64,000 nt of DNA. It comes from Colwellia sp. 12G3 (GTDB taxonomy: Bacteria; Pseudomonadota; Gammaproteobacteria; Enterobacterales; Alteromonadaceae). The notes beneath the pieces were generated by a model, which made no database searches, was not told where the DNA came from, and saw only the letters and a list, made by a program, of their open reading frames with translations. Location of the stretch: assembly GCF_002836775.1 (NCBI RefSeq), contig NZ_PJAQ01000065.1, positions 62,001 through 126,000 of the forward strand, in the 5' to 3' direction. A program made the position numbers and the translations under genes. Shown piece by piece: positions 47,964-56,319 of this stretch (its first letter is position 1; the number at the start of each line of letters is the position of its first letter).

Positions 47964-48125
47964 CTACTCGTAAGAACGCTCAAGCCAAGCGATTTGTAAC
48001 TTTAAATCTTCAATTTCATGGTTTGCATCGGCTAATTGTTCTAACGCTGACTTTTGATCATCATTACAGTTATCTACACTAGCATCAGTACTTTTTGACA
48101 TATTACGTCTTTCCTCATGGGCCAT
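47964..48125 (-). CDS. Small coiled-coil protein of unknown function
   Basis: A 53-aa product from the ATG at 48123-48125, which follows TTGGAGG with a five-base spacer; an upstream in-frame ATG (48155) has no ribosome site. The C-terminal half (ALEQLADANHEIEDLKLQIA with WLERSYE) is a short heptad-rich coiled coil; the N-terminus is polar. It resembles SlyX only in being a small coiled coil and I do not assign it. A good terminator follows, so it is likely expressed as a single gene. Confidence 0.6.
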   Translation of the reverse strand: MAHEERRNMSKSTDASVDNCNDDQKSALEQLADANHEIEDLKLQIAWLERSYE

Positions 48126-48468
48126 GTTAGCCTCCAAAAAATTGTTACCACACATGTATTATTACATAATAACTTTCACATGTAAGCTTTTGTCCTAAAA
48201 TTGTCCTAAAAAATAAATAGCTAAACTGTAAACTAATGTTAAATATTTATCCTATGGCCCATATCGACAAATTGGTTCGTGAAGATTAATTCAGAGGGTA
48301 TAGTATTTAGTAATCCTCAAAGTTACCTGATTTAATTCACCTTATTAGCCTATTCACTGTAGTTTTTTATTATTAAGACCGAAAATAAGATAAATATAAC
48401 TCAAGATAAATACCTGCAAATTTAATCAGAAAAACTATACTTTATAGGTGAATAAGTAGGAGGTGACT

Positions 48469-49494
48469 ATGCTAATAGCGTGCTCTAAAAGAAATGCATT
48501 AATTGCTTTTATCTGCTTTATAATGACTAATGCGTTGCTTGCAGTACACGCAGGGCAATTAAATATTCAATTGGAAAATGATGGCATCTTTGCTAACGAT
48601 GGAAACTATACCAATGGGTTTTCATTCGCTTGGGAAAGCAAACCTCTGCTCAGCCATCAGCATGAACAGCCCGCAAGTATGCCGACACTCTTTCAATTGC
48701 AACACTATATTAGATTGCCGATAACTCAAACACATAGTGCTTGGGGATTGAAAATTTCTCAGCGTATGTGGACACCAAATAATATTGATATCATAGAGCC
48801 GCAAAGTGATGACAGACCTTATGCTGCGTTACTTGAAGTTGAAAGTCATACCGTAGACTACGGGCCAAAATTTGCTCAAAAAAGCTGGCTAGCACTGGGT
48901 ACCATAGGTCCCAACTCTAAAGCGGAATACTTCCAAAAAAAAATACATGCTTTAATTGGTTCAACCACACCCTTGGGCTGGCATTACCAAGTACAACAAC
49001 AAATCACTTTACAGTTTGCCTATGAGGTAGACGCGCTAGTATTTAGATCAAATAAATTTATAGAAAAACCTTCTCCTCATAATCAATGGGAAGTCAGCAG
49101 TTATAGTCATATCGCCTTAGGAAATTTTAATACTGAAGCATCATTGGGGTTATTATTCAGGTGGGGAAGCAAGTTAAACAAAACCTTTGGCCGACTAAGT
49201 AGTCATTTTGGCCATATAGGCAATACCACCCAAATTATTAATAGCAATAGCTTCACTGTATTTACAAGGTTGCAGCTAGGTTATCGCTTTAACGACTTAA
49301 CCATTGACGGTGAGCTTCCTTATGAGTCTCACGTTGATATTGAGCATAATCAAGCCAAAGCGGCTATTGGCATCAATTGGATCATTGATAATTACATGAT
49401 TACTTGGAGCTTAAATAGCTACACCCGCGCTTATCGTAGTGATAATAAATCTTGGTATAGTTATGGCTCTTTAACTTTAAGCAGCGAGATCTAA
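48469..49494 (+). CDS. LpxR-like outer-membrane protein (DUF2219, lipid A deacylase family)
   Basis: The 341-aa precursor has a signal peptide (about 1-27, ending LAVHAG) followed by the LpxR-family start NIQLENDGIFANDGNYTNGF, in which Asn/Asp residues and the YTNG motif match the active-site strand of lipid A 3'-O-deacylases. Alternating hydrophobic strands and a C-terminal aromatic-rich end fit a 12-strand beta-barrel. The ATG follows AGGAGG; an in-frame GTG two codons earlier is possible. Deacylase activity is inferred from family. Confidence 0.75.
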   Translation: MLIACSKRNALIAFICFIMTNALLAVHAGQLNIQLENDGIFANDGNYTNGFSFAWESKPLLSHQHEQPASMPTLFQLQHYIRLPITQTHSAWGLKISQRMWTPNNIDIIEPQSDDRPYAALLEVESHTVDYGPKFAQKSWLALGTIGPNSKAEYFQKKIHALIGSTTPLGWHYQVQQQITLQFAYEVDALVFRSNKFIEKPSPHNQWEVSSYSHIALGNFNTEASLGLLFRWGSKLNKTFGRLSSHFGHIGNTTQIINSNSFTVFTRLQLGYRFNDLTIDGELPYESHVDIEHNQAKAAIGINWIIDNYMITWSLNSYTRAYRSDNKSWYSYGSLTLSSEI

Positions 49495-49535
49495 TCAGCT
49501 TTGCAATAGATAGGAGCGGGTCACCAACTTAATAT

Positions 49536-49603
49536 TATACCCAAACTACCTCAAGATGCTCGTTTCAGGACGTCTGAGCGAATCATGTTCAAGGCGCATC
49601 TTT
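49536..49603. repeat. Intergenic repeat fragment
   Basis: ATACCCAAACTACCTCAAGA at the left and GTTCAAGGCGCA at the right; the right end is the complement of GCGCCTTGAAC in the element at 32057-32219. It is non-coding and sits in the 505-nt gap before the 50000 gene. Confidence 0.4.
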
Positions 49604-49688
49604 TTATTAATGGATGTTCCCTTAAAAACAGATGGTACGATGGGCATGGTTTGCTCAGCTGTCCCCAAAGGGCTGGTTTAAAATAGTT

Positions 49689-49961
49689 TTAAGCTGCGTT
49701 ATTGATTTCGACAAGGACGCTCCATGGATGCAGCTTATTAGAGAGTGCTGGAGCATATTCTCCTGAATAACCATTCTCTGCAATCAATGCCTTGCCTAAA
49801 GACGTTTCTAATTCCAGCTGCCTCTTGAGGTTGTTTGGGTATAGAACCATTAATGCTGTTACTAGTACCGTAATATTTACAATAAAGGCATCATTATCAA
49901 TGCGTAATTGGCGCTTTATAACAACTTTATACTGATTTAATTTTAAGGGTTGTTTAAGGTA
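49689..49961 (-). pseudogene. Open frame without start, probable gene remnant
   Basis: The minus strand is open for 90 codons to a TAA at 49689-49691 and reads like protein: KLNQYKVVIKRQLRIDND, then LVTALMVLYPNNLKRQLELE and a C-terminal LHPWSVLVEINNAA. There is no start codon until a Met about 40 residues in, and an in-frame stop lies immediately upstream. I do not recognise the family. It is best read as the 3' remnant of a lost gene in the gap before the hydroxyproline cluster. Confidence 0.35.
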
Positions 49962-49999
49962 TCAACCTATAGGCTCCATTAACCTGCTTAGGAAAAGAT

Positions 50000-51364
50000 A
50001 TGTACGATCCCCTCACTGATGAATCACTTGCCGGTAATGCGCCCTACCCTAATAGTTATTGGGCTGATGTCGCAGGTACTGCACCTGAAGATGACGGTCA
50101 GTTAAATAAAGATATCACTGTTGATGTAGCGATTATTGGTGCCGGTTATACCGGCTTATCCACCGCGCTGCATTTAGCGCGTGAGCACGGTATCAAAGCG
50201 ACGGTCTTAGAGGCTAATCGCACGGCCTGGGGAGCAAGTGGGCGTAATGCTGGTTTTATTTTAAAGTCCTCAGGACGAAAGCCCTATGCGAGCATGCAAT
50301 CTCAATGGGGAGAAGAAGTCATGCGCGGCATTTACAATGAGATGTGTGCGGGTGTAGATACCGTCAAAAGTTTTATTAGCGAGGGCATTGATTGCGATCC
50401 GCAAGACAATGGTTATATTCGCGTGGCGCACAAGCCCGGCATGTTAAAAAGTTTACTTGCTACTGCTGCGCTGCAAAAAAAGATGTTTGGTTATGATGTC
50501 CAAGAGTTAACTCGTGAGCAGTTACACCAAGATTATATGGCAGATCACAATGCTTATGGCGCCATCCGTTATCATGATGGTTTTGGCATTAACCCATTAA
50601 AACTTGCTTGGGGTTATCAAAACCTTGCTCGAAAAGCTGGCGTCACTATTCATTGTGATAGTCCCGTAGGAAAATGGCATCAAGAGTCGTCGCATAAAGC
50701 AGCACAGCAAAGCCAAACCACACAAATATTGCACACGCCCAAGGGTATTGTAAAAGCTAAAAAGGTTGTTATTGCAACTAATGGTTACTCTGCCAAAAAC
50801 TTTCATCCCTTAATTAAGAGCAAGAGCTTACCAGTATTATCGCAAATTATTGTCACTCAGCCACTCACACAAGAACAATTAGCCGCATGTAACTTTTTAA
50901 CGAGTAATGTCATCATGGATACCCGCGCGTTAAAATACTACTATCGAAAGTTACCTGACAATCGTATTTTATTTGGTGGCCGAGGGGCTATAACGGGAAA
51001 AAATGCAACTGATCCCTACTACGCCAACCGTTTACTTGCAGTACTGAAAACAAGCTTCCCCGCACTACAGTCCTTACGTTACGATTATGCTTGGTCTGGA
51101 TGGTTAAGTATGTCATTAGACGATATGCCTCATGTCTATCAAAATGAACAAAAAAATATTTTTTATTCGATGGGCTATTGCGGTAGTGGCGTTTCATTTT
51201 CTGTGCAAGCAGGCAAACGTTTGGCTGAAAAGGTAGCGGGTGTCACTGTCCCCAACTTGCCAATTTATCAAACTCCTTTAGTAACATTTCCCTTCGCTCC
51301 TTTAAGGCGTGTTGGGCAATGGGGCTATTTTCAGTATGGTAAAGTAAAGGATCGCTGGCTATAA
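50000..51364 (+). CDS. FAD-dependent oxidoreductase (DAO family, PuuB/OrdL-like)
   Basis: A 454-aa cytoplasmic flavoprotein. It has the dinucleotide motif GAGYTGLSTALHLA (residues 47-60), the GRNAGF segment and the C-terminal FAD-binding GYCGSGVSFSVQAGKRLAEK. It resembles gamma-glutamylputrescine oxidase-type amine oxidases more than D-amino-acid dehydrogenases. The ATG follows AGGAAAAG. Placed at the head of the hydroxyproline cluster, it may oxidise a proline- or amine-type intermediate, but the substrate is unknown. Confidence 0.8.
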   Translation: MYDPLTDESLAGNAPYPNSYWADVAGTAPEDDGQLNKDITVDVAIIGAGYTGLSTALHLAREHGIKATVLEANRTAWGASGRNAGFILKSSGRKPYASMQSQWGEEVMRGIYNEMCAGVDTVKSFISEGIDCDPQDNGYIRVAHKPGMLKSLLATAALQKKMFGYDVQELTREQLHQDYMADHNAYGAIRYHDGFGINPLKLAWGYQNLARKAGVTIHCDSPVGKWHQESSHKAAQQSQTTQILHTPKGIVKAKKVVIATNGYSAKNFHPLIKSKSLPVLSQIIVTQPLTQEQLAACNFLTSNVIMDTRALKYYYRKLPDNRILFGGRGAITGKNATDPYYANRLLAVLKTSFPALQSLRYDYAWSGWLSMSLDDMPHVYQNEQKNIFYSMGYCGSGVSFSVQAGKRLAEKVAGVTVPNLPIYQTPLVTFPFAPLRRVGQWGYFQYGKVKDRWL

Positions 51365-51456
51365 CATTTTATTCTCTTAAAGGGAGACCACTTAGTGATC
51401 ATATTATAACGATGATCAATACGTGCCGTAATATTAAAACTTGTATCACCGAACCA

Positions 51457-51468
51457 ATTGTATACAAT
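51457..51468. promoter_or_regulatory. ATTGTATACAAT operator before the M24 peptidase
   Basis: A perfect 12-bp palindrome, extended to TTGTATACAATATACCTGAA. It lies about 92 nt before the chosen peptidase start. The same palindrome with the same downstream ATATAC continuation occurs at 61416. Its form resembles operators of GntR/FadR-type regulators. Confidence 0.6.
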
Positions 51469-51559
51469 ATACCTGAAATTTTTTATTGAGTACTCTGGCC
51501 ATATCAGCAAATGCTCAGTAAATATCCCCAAATTATTAAGTGCTTTAAAGGAAGATTAT

Positions 51560-52789
51560 ATGACCATTGGTATTGGTGGCTCTACAGCCGAAATAGAATT
51601 AGACAAATTAATCGATATGACAACTGATATCACCCCTATCTCATTAGGTGAATATCAACAGCGTATTGTTAAAGCACAGCAATTAATGCGTGAACAAAAC
51701 ATTAGTGCTTTATATCTTAATGCGGGTACTAATTTAGCGTATTTTACGGGTACAGCTTGGTATGCTTCAGAGCGATTAGTCGGTGCTATTTTACCAGCAC
51801 AAGGCGATTTAGTTTATATCGCACCTTGGTTCGAAGTAAGTACGCTATCTGGCTTTATGGAAATAAAATCTGAAGTCGCTAGTTGGCACGAACATGAATC
51901 ACCATACCAACTTGTCATTGAAGTACTTAAGAAAAATAATTGTGCACAAGGCACTATTGCCATTGATGAGTCTACGGCTTTTTTTGCCGTTGATGGTATG
52001 ATTAATGCGGCAAAAGCTCAAAACCTCTCGTTAGATTTTACCAGTAGCAAAAATATTACCGCCGGCTGTAGAATGATTAAATCAGCAAGCGAAATTGCTT
52101 TATTACAACGCGCTAAAGACATGACCATGGTGGTACATCGCGCAGTAGCTAAAATATTAACGGTTGGTATCACAACGTCCCAAGTCACTGACTTTATTAA
52201 CAAAGCACATATTAAATTGGGAGCCCCAAAAGGTTCATCTTTTTGCATCGTTTTATTTGGTCAAGATACCGCCTATCCTCATGGTGTAAAGGAGCCGAAA
52301 ACACTCGACACTAACGATATGGTATTAATAGATACTGGTTGCTTAGTTCAGGGATATAATTCAGATATAACCCGTAGTTATGTCTTTGGCGAAGCAAGCC
52401 AAAAGCAACGGGATGTTTGGTTACATGAAAGAACGGCACAATTACACGGCTTTGCTGCTGCACAAATATCTTCCCCTTGTGAAGCGGTAGATATTGCTGC
52501 TCGCAGCTACCTTGAAACGCAAGGTTATGGACCAGACTACCAAGTACCTGGGCTACCACACCGAACTGGGCATGGTGTTGGCTTAGACATTCATGAGTGG
52601 CCTTATTTAGTTAGAGGCGATAAAACACCATTAGATGCTGGCATGTGTTTCTCTAATGAGCCTATGTTATGTCTTTATGGTGAGTTTGGTGTGCGTTTAG
52701 AAGATCACTTCTATATGACCACATCAGGACCAAAATGGTTTAGTGAACCTGCTCACTCAATTGATGATCCTTTTGGCTATGAAGCCTAA
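51560..52789 (+). CDS. M24 family Xaa-Pro peptidase
   Basis: The 409-aa protein has a creatinase-like N-terminal domain (1-170) and a pita-bread metallopeptidase domain with the five metal ligands visible: the two Asp in LIDTGCLVQGYNSDITRSYV, His in HRTGHGVGLDIHEW, Glu in SNEPMLCL and Glu in RLEDHFYM. It cleaves X-Pro or X-Hyp bonds and would release hydroxyproline from peptides. The ATG at 51560 follows AAAGGAAGA; the frame is open a further 34 codons upstream into the operator, which I reject. Confidence 0.88.
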   Translation: MTIGIGGSTAEIELDKLIDMTTDITPISLGEYQQRIVKAQQLMREQNISALYLNAGTNLAYFTGTAWYASERLVGAILPAQGDLVYIAPWFEVSTLSGFMEIKSEVASWHEHESPYQLVIEVLKKNNCAQGTIAIDESTAFFAVDGMINAAKAQNLSLDFTSSKNITAGCRMIKSASEIALLQRAKDMTMVVHRAVAKILTVGITTSQVTDFINKAHIKLGAPKGSSFCIVLFGQDTAYPHGVKEPKTLDTNDMVLIDTGCLVQGYNSDITRSYVFGEASQKQRDVWLHERTAQLHGFAAAQISSPCEAVDIAARSYLETQGYGPDYQVPGLPHRTGHGVGLDIHEWPYLVRGDKTPLDAGMCFSNEPMLCLYGEFGVRLEDHFYMTTSGPKWFSEPAHSIDDPFGYEA

Positions 52790-52884
52790 TAAAAATCAGT
52801 ATCAGTATAAATGAGCATTCACACGGTATAAAAATGAAACACTTAGCTTAAAATAATAAGTGCATATACATATCAATAAATAAT

Positions 52885-52920
52885 AAAAAGGCGCTACCGC
52901 AAATATAGGTAGCGCCTTTT
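52885..52920. terminator. Bidirectional terminator between convergent genes
   Basis: AAAAAGGCGCTACC, nine-base loop, GGTAGCGCCTTTT. T-runs on both strands serve the M24 peptidase (plus) and the pyrroline-2-carboxylate reductase unit (minus). Confidence 0.85.
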
Positions 52921-52936
52921 ATATTAAATGCGAAAG

Positions 52937-53887
52937 CTATTCTGCCAACTTTTCAACCACACAATGTGCTGCCACTAAATCACTTATCGCGGTGCCTACC
53001 GACTTAAAAAGCGTTATTTCTTGGGCTGATTGACGAAGCAATGCAGGTGTTTTACACATATCAGCAAGTTCTCCAACAATATCGTGTTTATTAAAAGCAC
53101 CTTCAGCTATAGGTATCAGTAATTCACCCGCTTCGTTTAAGGTATTGGTTAAGCTGTCAACAAAAACCCTAGCACGCGTTACCGTTGCTGTATCGCACTC
53201 ACGTGCATCTTTCATGTGATTACCTAAGCAATCGATATGAGTACCATTACTGACAAGATGACCATCAAATAAAGGTGTTTTAGCACCCGTTGCACAACAA
53301 ATAATATCTGCATTCGCAATTTCACTATCAAGATCAATACTGGCTTTAAAAATGACGGCTGGATATAAGACGGTATAAGACTCAATCAATTCAGCTACTT
53401 TTTCAGGGTTACGTCCCCAAAGAGTAACGTGCTTAATATCTCGCACACTTAAATGCGCTTTTACTAAGTAATTTGCTAAGTTTCCGGTGCCAAATAACAT
53501 TAAATGCTGGCTGTCTTCTCTAGAAAGTAATTGACTCGCTAGTGCTGAAATAGCTGCTGTTCGCCAATAAGTCACACTCGTACCATCAACTAACGCTAGC
53601 GGCTCACCCGTTTGGCGTTTAAATAGCATAATTTTAGAAAACAAGCTCGGTAGTTCATGCTTAGCAGCATTGTCAGGGAAGTAAGTGAACATTTTATTAC
53701 CAATCACTTTTTCATTCCATGAAGGTAATAAAGCAAAAGCATCATGATTCCCACTCTGCTCTGGTGAAAGTGCATGAACTTGACGCTGAGGCATACTAAA
53801 AGTATGACTAAAGCTATGTTTTAGTAATGGAATTAACTCATCAAAATTAAGATTTTGATGAACTTGTTCGGCACTAATAATTTTCAT
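52937..53887 (-). CDS. Delta1-pyrroline-2-carboxylate reductase (ornithine cyclodeaminase/mu-crystallin family)
   Basis: The 316-aa protein is of the OCD/mu-crystallin fold, with the NAD(P) motif LMLFGTGNLANYLVKAHL (about 129-146), the start MKIISAEQVHQNLNFDELIP and the substrate-side LALVDGTSVTYWRTAAISAL. In hydroxyproline clusters this family reduces delta1-pyrroline-2-carboxylate, made by the trans-3-hydroxyproline dehydratase encoded in the same unit, to L-proline. Assignment to this reaction comes from context; an ornithine cyclodeaminase is less likely. Confidence 0.82.
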   Translation of the reverse strand: MKIISAEQVHQNLNFDELIPLLKHSFSHTFSMPQRQVHALSPEQSGNHDAFALLPSWNEKVIGNKMFTYFPDNAAKHELPSLFSKIMLFKRQTGEPLALVDGTSVTYWRTAAISALASQLLSREDSQHLMLFGTGNLANYLVKAHLSVRDIKHVTLWGRNPEKVAELIESYTVLYPAVIFKASIDLDSEIANADIICCATGAKTPLFDGHLVSNGTHIDCLGNHMKDARECDTATVTRARVFVDSLTNTLNEAGELLIPIAEGAFNKHDIVGELADMCKTPALLRQSAQEITLFKSVGTAISDLVAAHCVVEKLAE

Positions 53888-54008
53888 GGTGGTCTCGTTT
53901 TACTGTTCATTATTTAAAGTGGTATTGAGCAGCTATAAGCTACCCATAGAAGTTAAATCTGACTCAGGCTAATTCTGACTTAGACTAAATTTTGCGTAGG
54001 TCAAAAAC

Positions 54009-55091
54009 CTAGAGCTCTATCAGGCCTTTAGGTGATTTGGTGATGATTTTTAAACCATCGTCAGTTAATACCACATCATCTTCAATACGCACACCGCCCC
54101 AACCAGGAATATAAATACCCGGTTCAATAGTAAAAACGCAGCCTTTCTCAATAGCGATATGGCAATCAGGTCCAATAAATGGTTGTTCATGTAAAACTAG
54201 CCCTACGCCATGACCTAAGCCTTCACCGGCATATTTTTTATATTCACTATTAAGCAGTATGTTCGCTGATTGTTGGTATAAATGGCTGCCAAGAACACCT
54301 TCAGATACGGCATCAATTGCTGCTTGTTGTGCTGATTGCACCAAGTTATAAATATGTTTTTGCTCTGCACTTGCTTGACCAAAGACAAAGGTTCGTGTCA
54401 TATCAGATCGATAACCATTAACCACAGCACCAAAATCAATTAAGATTAGATCACCAAGCTTTAGTTGCTTATCTGACGGGATACCATGGGGTAAAGCACT
54501 ACGTTCACCAAATAATAAAATGGTGGCAAAAGACACTTCTTCTGAGCCAAGTAACGCCATTTGATAATCAAGTTCAATAGCCAATTCGCGTTCGGTAACG
54601 CCGGCTTTAACTGAGTTAAGCATTAACGCTAATGCTGTATCTGCTATGTGAGCTGCTTGTTGCATTGAAGCTATTTCACTTGCTGACTTAATAAATCGTA
54701 GCGCTTCAACAGCACCGCTTACCGGCTCTATTTGACTAAGCTTAGTTAATTGGCTTATCTGCTGATGAATCTGTTGCCATTGCATCACGCTAATATGTTC
54801 ACTCTCAAAACCAAGGCTTTGACAGTCATCTTGAAATAATAGCTCTTCGATTAATGACGCTAAACTTTGGTTAGCCCTATCGCGACAAATAACGGTAAAG
54901 TGACTTGCTTGAGATTTAGCTTGTTCAAAATAACGGTAGTCGGTCAGTAAATAGTTGCCCTTGCAGGTCAATAATACTGTCGCCGCGTGACCCGTGAATG
55001 TGGAAAGGTAGCTGATATTAATATCACTAAAAATCAGCATAGCACTGTGAGGGGGGTTTAGTACTTTATCTCGTAATTTAGCTAAGTTCAT
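54009..55091 (-). CDS. M24 family Xaa-Pro dipeptidase
   Basis: A second M24 peptidase, 360 aa, shorter than the one at 51560 and of the PepQ/aminopeptidase P type. Metal ligands are seen in LIDFGAVVNGYRSDMTRTFV (two Asp), GEGLGHGVGLVLHEQP (His), FTIEPGIYIPG (Glu) and GVRIEDDVVL (Glu). It probably hydrolyses X-Pro/X-Hyp dipeptides taken up by the neighbouring transporter. It lies in a unit of transporter, dehydratase, peptidase and reductase. Confidence 0.9.
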   Translation of the reverse strand: MNLAKLRDKVLNPPHSAMLIFSDINISYLSTFTGHAATVLLTCKGNYLLTDYRYFEQAKSQASHFTVICRDRANQSLASLIEELLFQDDCQSLGFESEHISVMQWQQIHQQISQLTKLSQIEPVSGAVEALRFIKSASEIASMQQAAHIADTALALMLNSVKAGVTERELAIELDYQMALLGSEEVSFATILLFGERSALPHGIPSDKQLKLGDLILIDFGAVVNGYRSDMTRTFVFGQASAEQKHIYNLVQSAQQAAIDAVSEGVLGSHLYQQSANILLNSEYKKYAGEGLGHGVGLVLHEQPFIGPDCHIAIEKGCVFTIEPGIYIPGWGGVRIEDDVVLTDDGLKIITKSPKGLIEL

Positions 55092-55147
55092 AATAATCCT
55101 TAAAAATTCTATTCGAATATTAAATTTAATCGCTTGTTAATTGTAAG

Positions 55148-56227
55148 TTATCTTAATAAGAAACCATCTTTTAATGGGTCTTGTGAATTAATCAGCCACT
55201 GGGCTTTGCCACAAACATAGGCATCACCAGTCACTTCTGGAATAACGGCATCAACTCCGGCAAAGGTGAGCGCTTCAATAGCACGAACACTAAATGGGCT
55301 AGCTAAAATACTTTCAATAATGATAGATTCATCAAGAGCGACTTGCTGATTAGCATAATGCAAGGCAATACGACCACTCACGCCACTGCCTGTTGGGCTT
55401 CTATCCAGCTCACCGTCCGCAAAAATACACACATTACGTGAATGAACGTCTTTATTTGGCGAATCATCAATAAAAATCACGCCATATAAAAAACTCAACT
55501 CTGGCGTAGTTGGATGTGAAATAGTTAATTCTGGGGCTGAAGAATTCATGATGGCTTTTTTGATTTTTCGACCATAATCAATGAGCTTTTCTTGTTGCTC
55601 TGCCACTAATGACAAACCAAGTGATGAGGCTTGTACATAAGCATAAAAAGCACCACCGTAAGCAATATCAAACTGAACGCTGCCAATGCCATCCACTTCA
55701 ATTTTTTGATCTTTGATATAAACAAATGACGGTACGCATTGAAAGCTAACTTTTTTCACGACATCGTTATCGCTATAAGCCAGCGCGTGAATTTGGCCAC
55801 AAGGAACATCGATAACAACCTTAGTAACATCACCTGTTCTGGCAACAACTCCTGACTCTACCGCGGTTTTTGTTAAGGCGATCACCGCATGACCACACAT
55901 AGTGCTATATCCTTCGTTATGGATAAATATAGCGCCAAAATGGCTATCGTCCAGCTCAGCATCCGTAATAATAGCGCCATACATATCAGCATGACCGCGT
56001 GGTTCAAACATTAGTGCTCGGCGAAGATCATCGTGATTTTTCTTGCAATAGTCTCTTTTCTCTAAGATCGTATTGCCTTTAAGGGCAGGAAATCCGCTGG
56101 TAATAATACGTAAGGGCTCACCACCGGTATGGCACTCAAGGGTGTTAATGGTTAAGAAACTTTCTTGCTCATTGTTTGGCTGCCATTGTTCAAATTTTTC
56201 TGCTGCTTTGTTGATATTTTTAGTCAT
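55148..56227 (-). CDS. trans-3-hydroxy-L-proline dehydratase
   Basis: A 359-aa proline racemase-family protein. The first catalytic Cys is present (C111 in GYSTMCGHAVIAL), but the second is replaced by Thr (T279 in DRSPTGSGVSGRIA). In this superfamily the Cys/Thr pair marks trans-3-hydroxy-L-proline dehydratase, whereas epimerases have Cys/Cys, as in the gene at 60055. The product, delta1-pyrroline-2-carboxylate, is the substrate of the reductase two genes downstream. It follows the transporter gene with a 92-nt gap. Confidence 0.87.
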   Translation of the reverse strand: MTKNINKAAEKFEQWQPNNEQESFLTINTLECHTGGEPLRIITSGFPALKGNTILEKRDYCKKNHDDLRRALMFEPRGHADMYGAIITDAELDDSHFGAIFIHNEGYSTMCGHAVIALTKTAVESGVVARTGDVTKVVIDVPCGQIHALAYSDNDVVKKVSFQCVPSFVYIKDQKIEVDGIGSVQFDIAYGGAFYAYVQASSLGLSLVAEQQEKLIDYGRKIKKAIMNSSAPELTISHPTTPELSFLYGVIFIDDSPNKDVHSRNVCIFADGELDRSPTGSGVSGRIALHYANQQVALDESIIIESILASPFSVRAIEALTFAGVDAVIPEVTGDAYVCGKAQWLINSQDPLKDGFLLR

Positions 56228-56319
56228 GTTTTTTACTCTTTCATTTACAATTTACTTGTCCTACTTTTACTCGAGGCAATTGACCCTAAAAAATAAACAG
56301 CCTCTTCATAGCTAATTCC

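Noticed and set aside
47964..48125. Possible SlyX assignment for the small coiled-coil gene
   Set aside because: Only size and coiled coil agree; the conserved SlyX residues are not seen.
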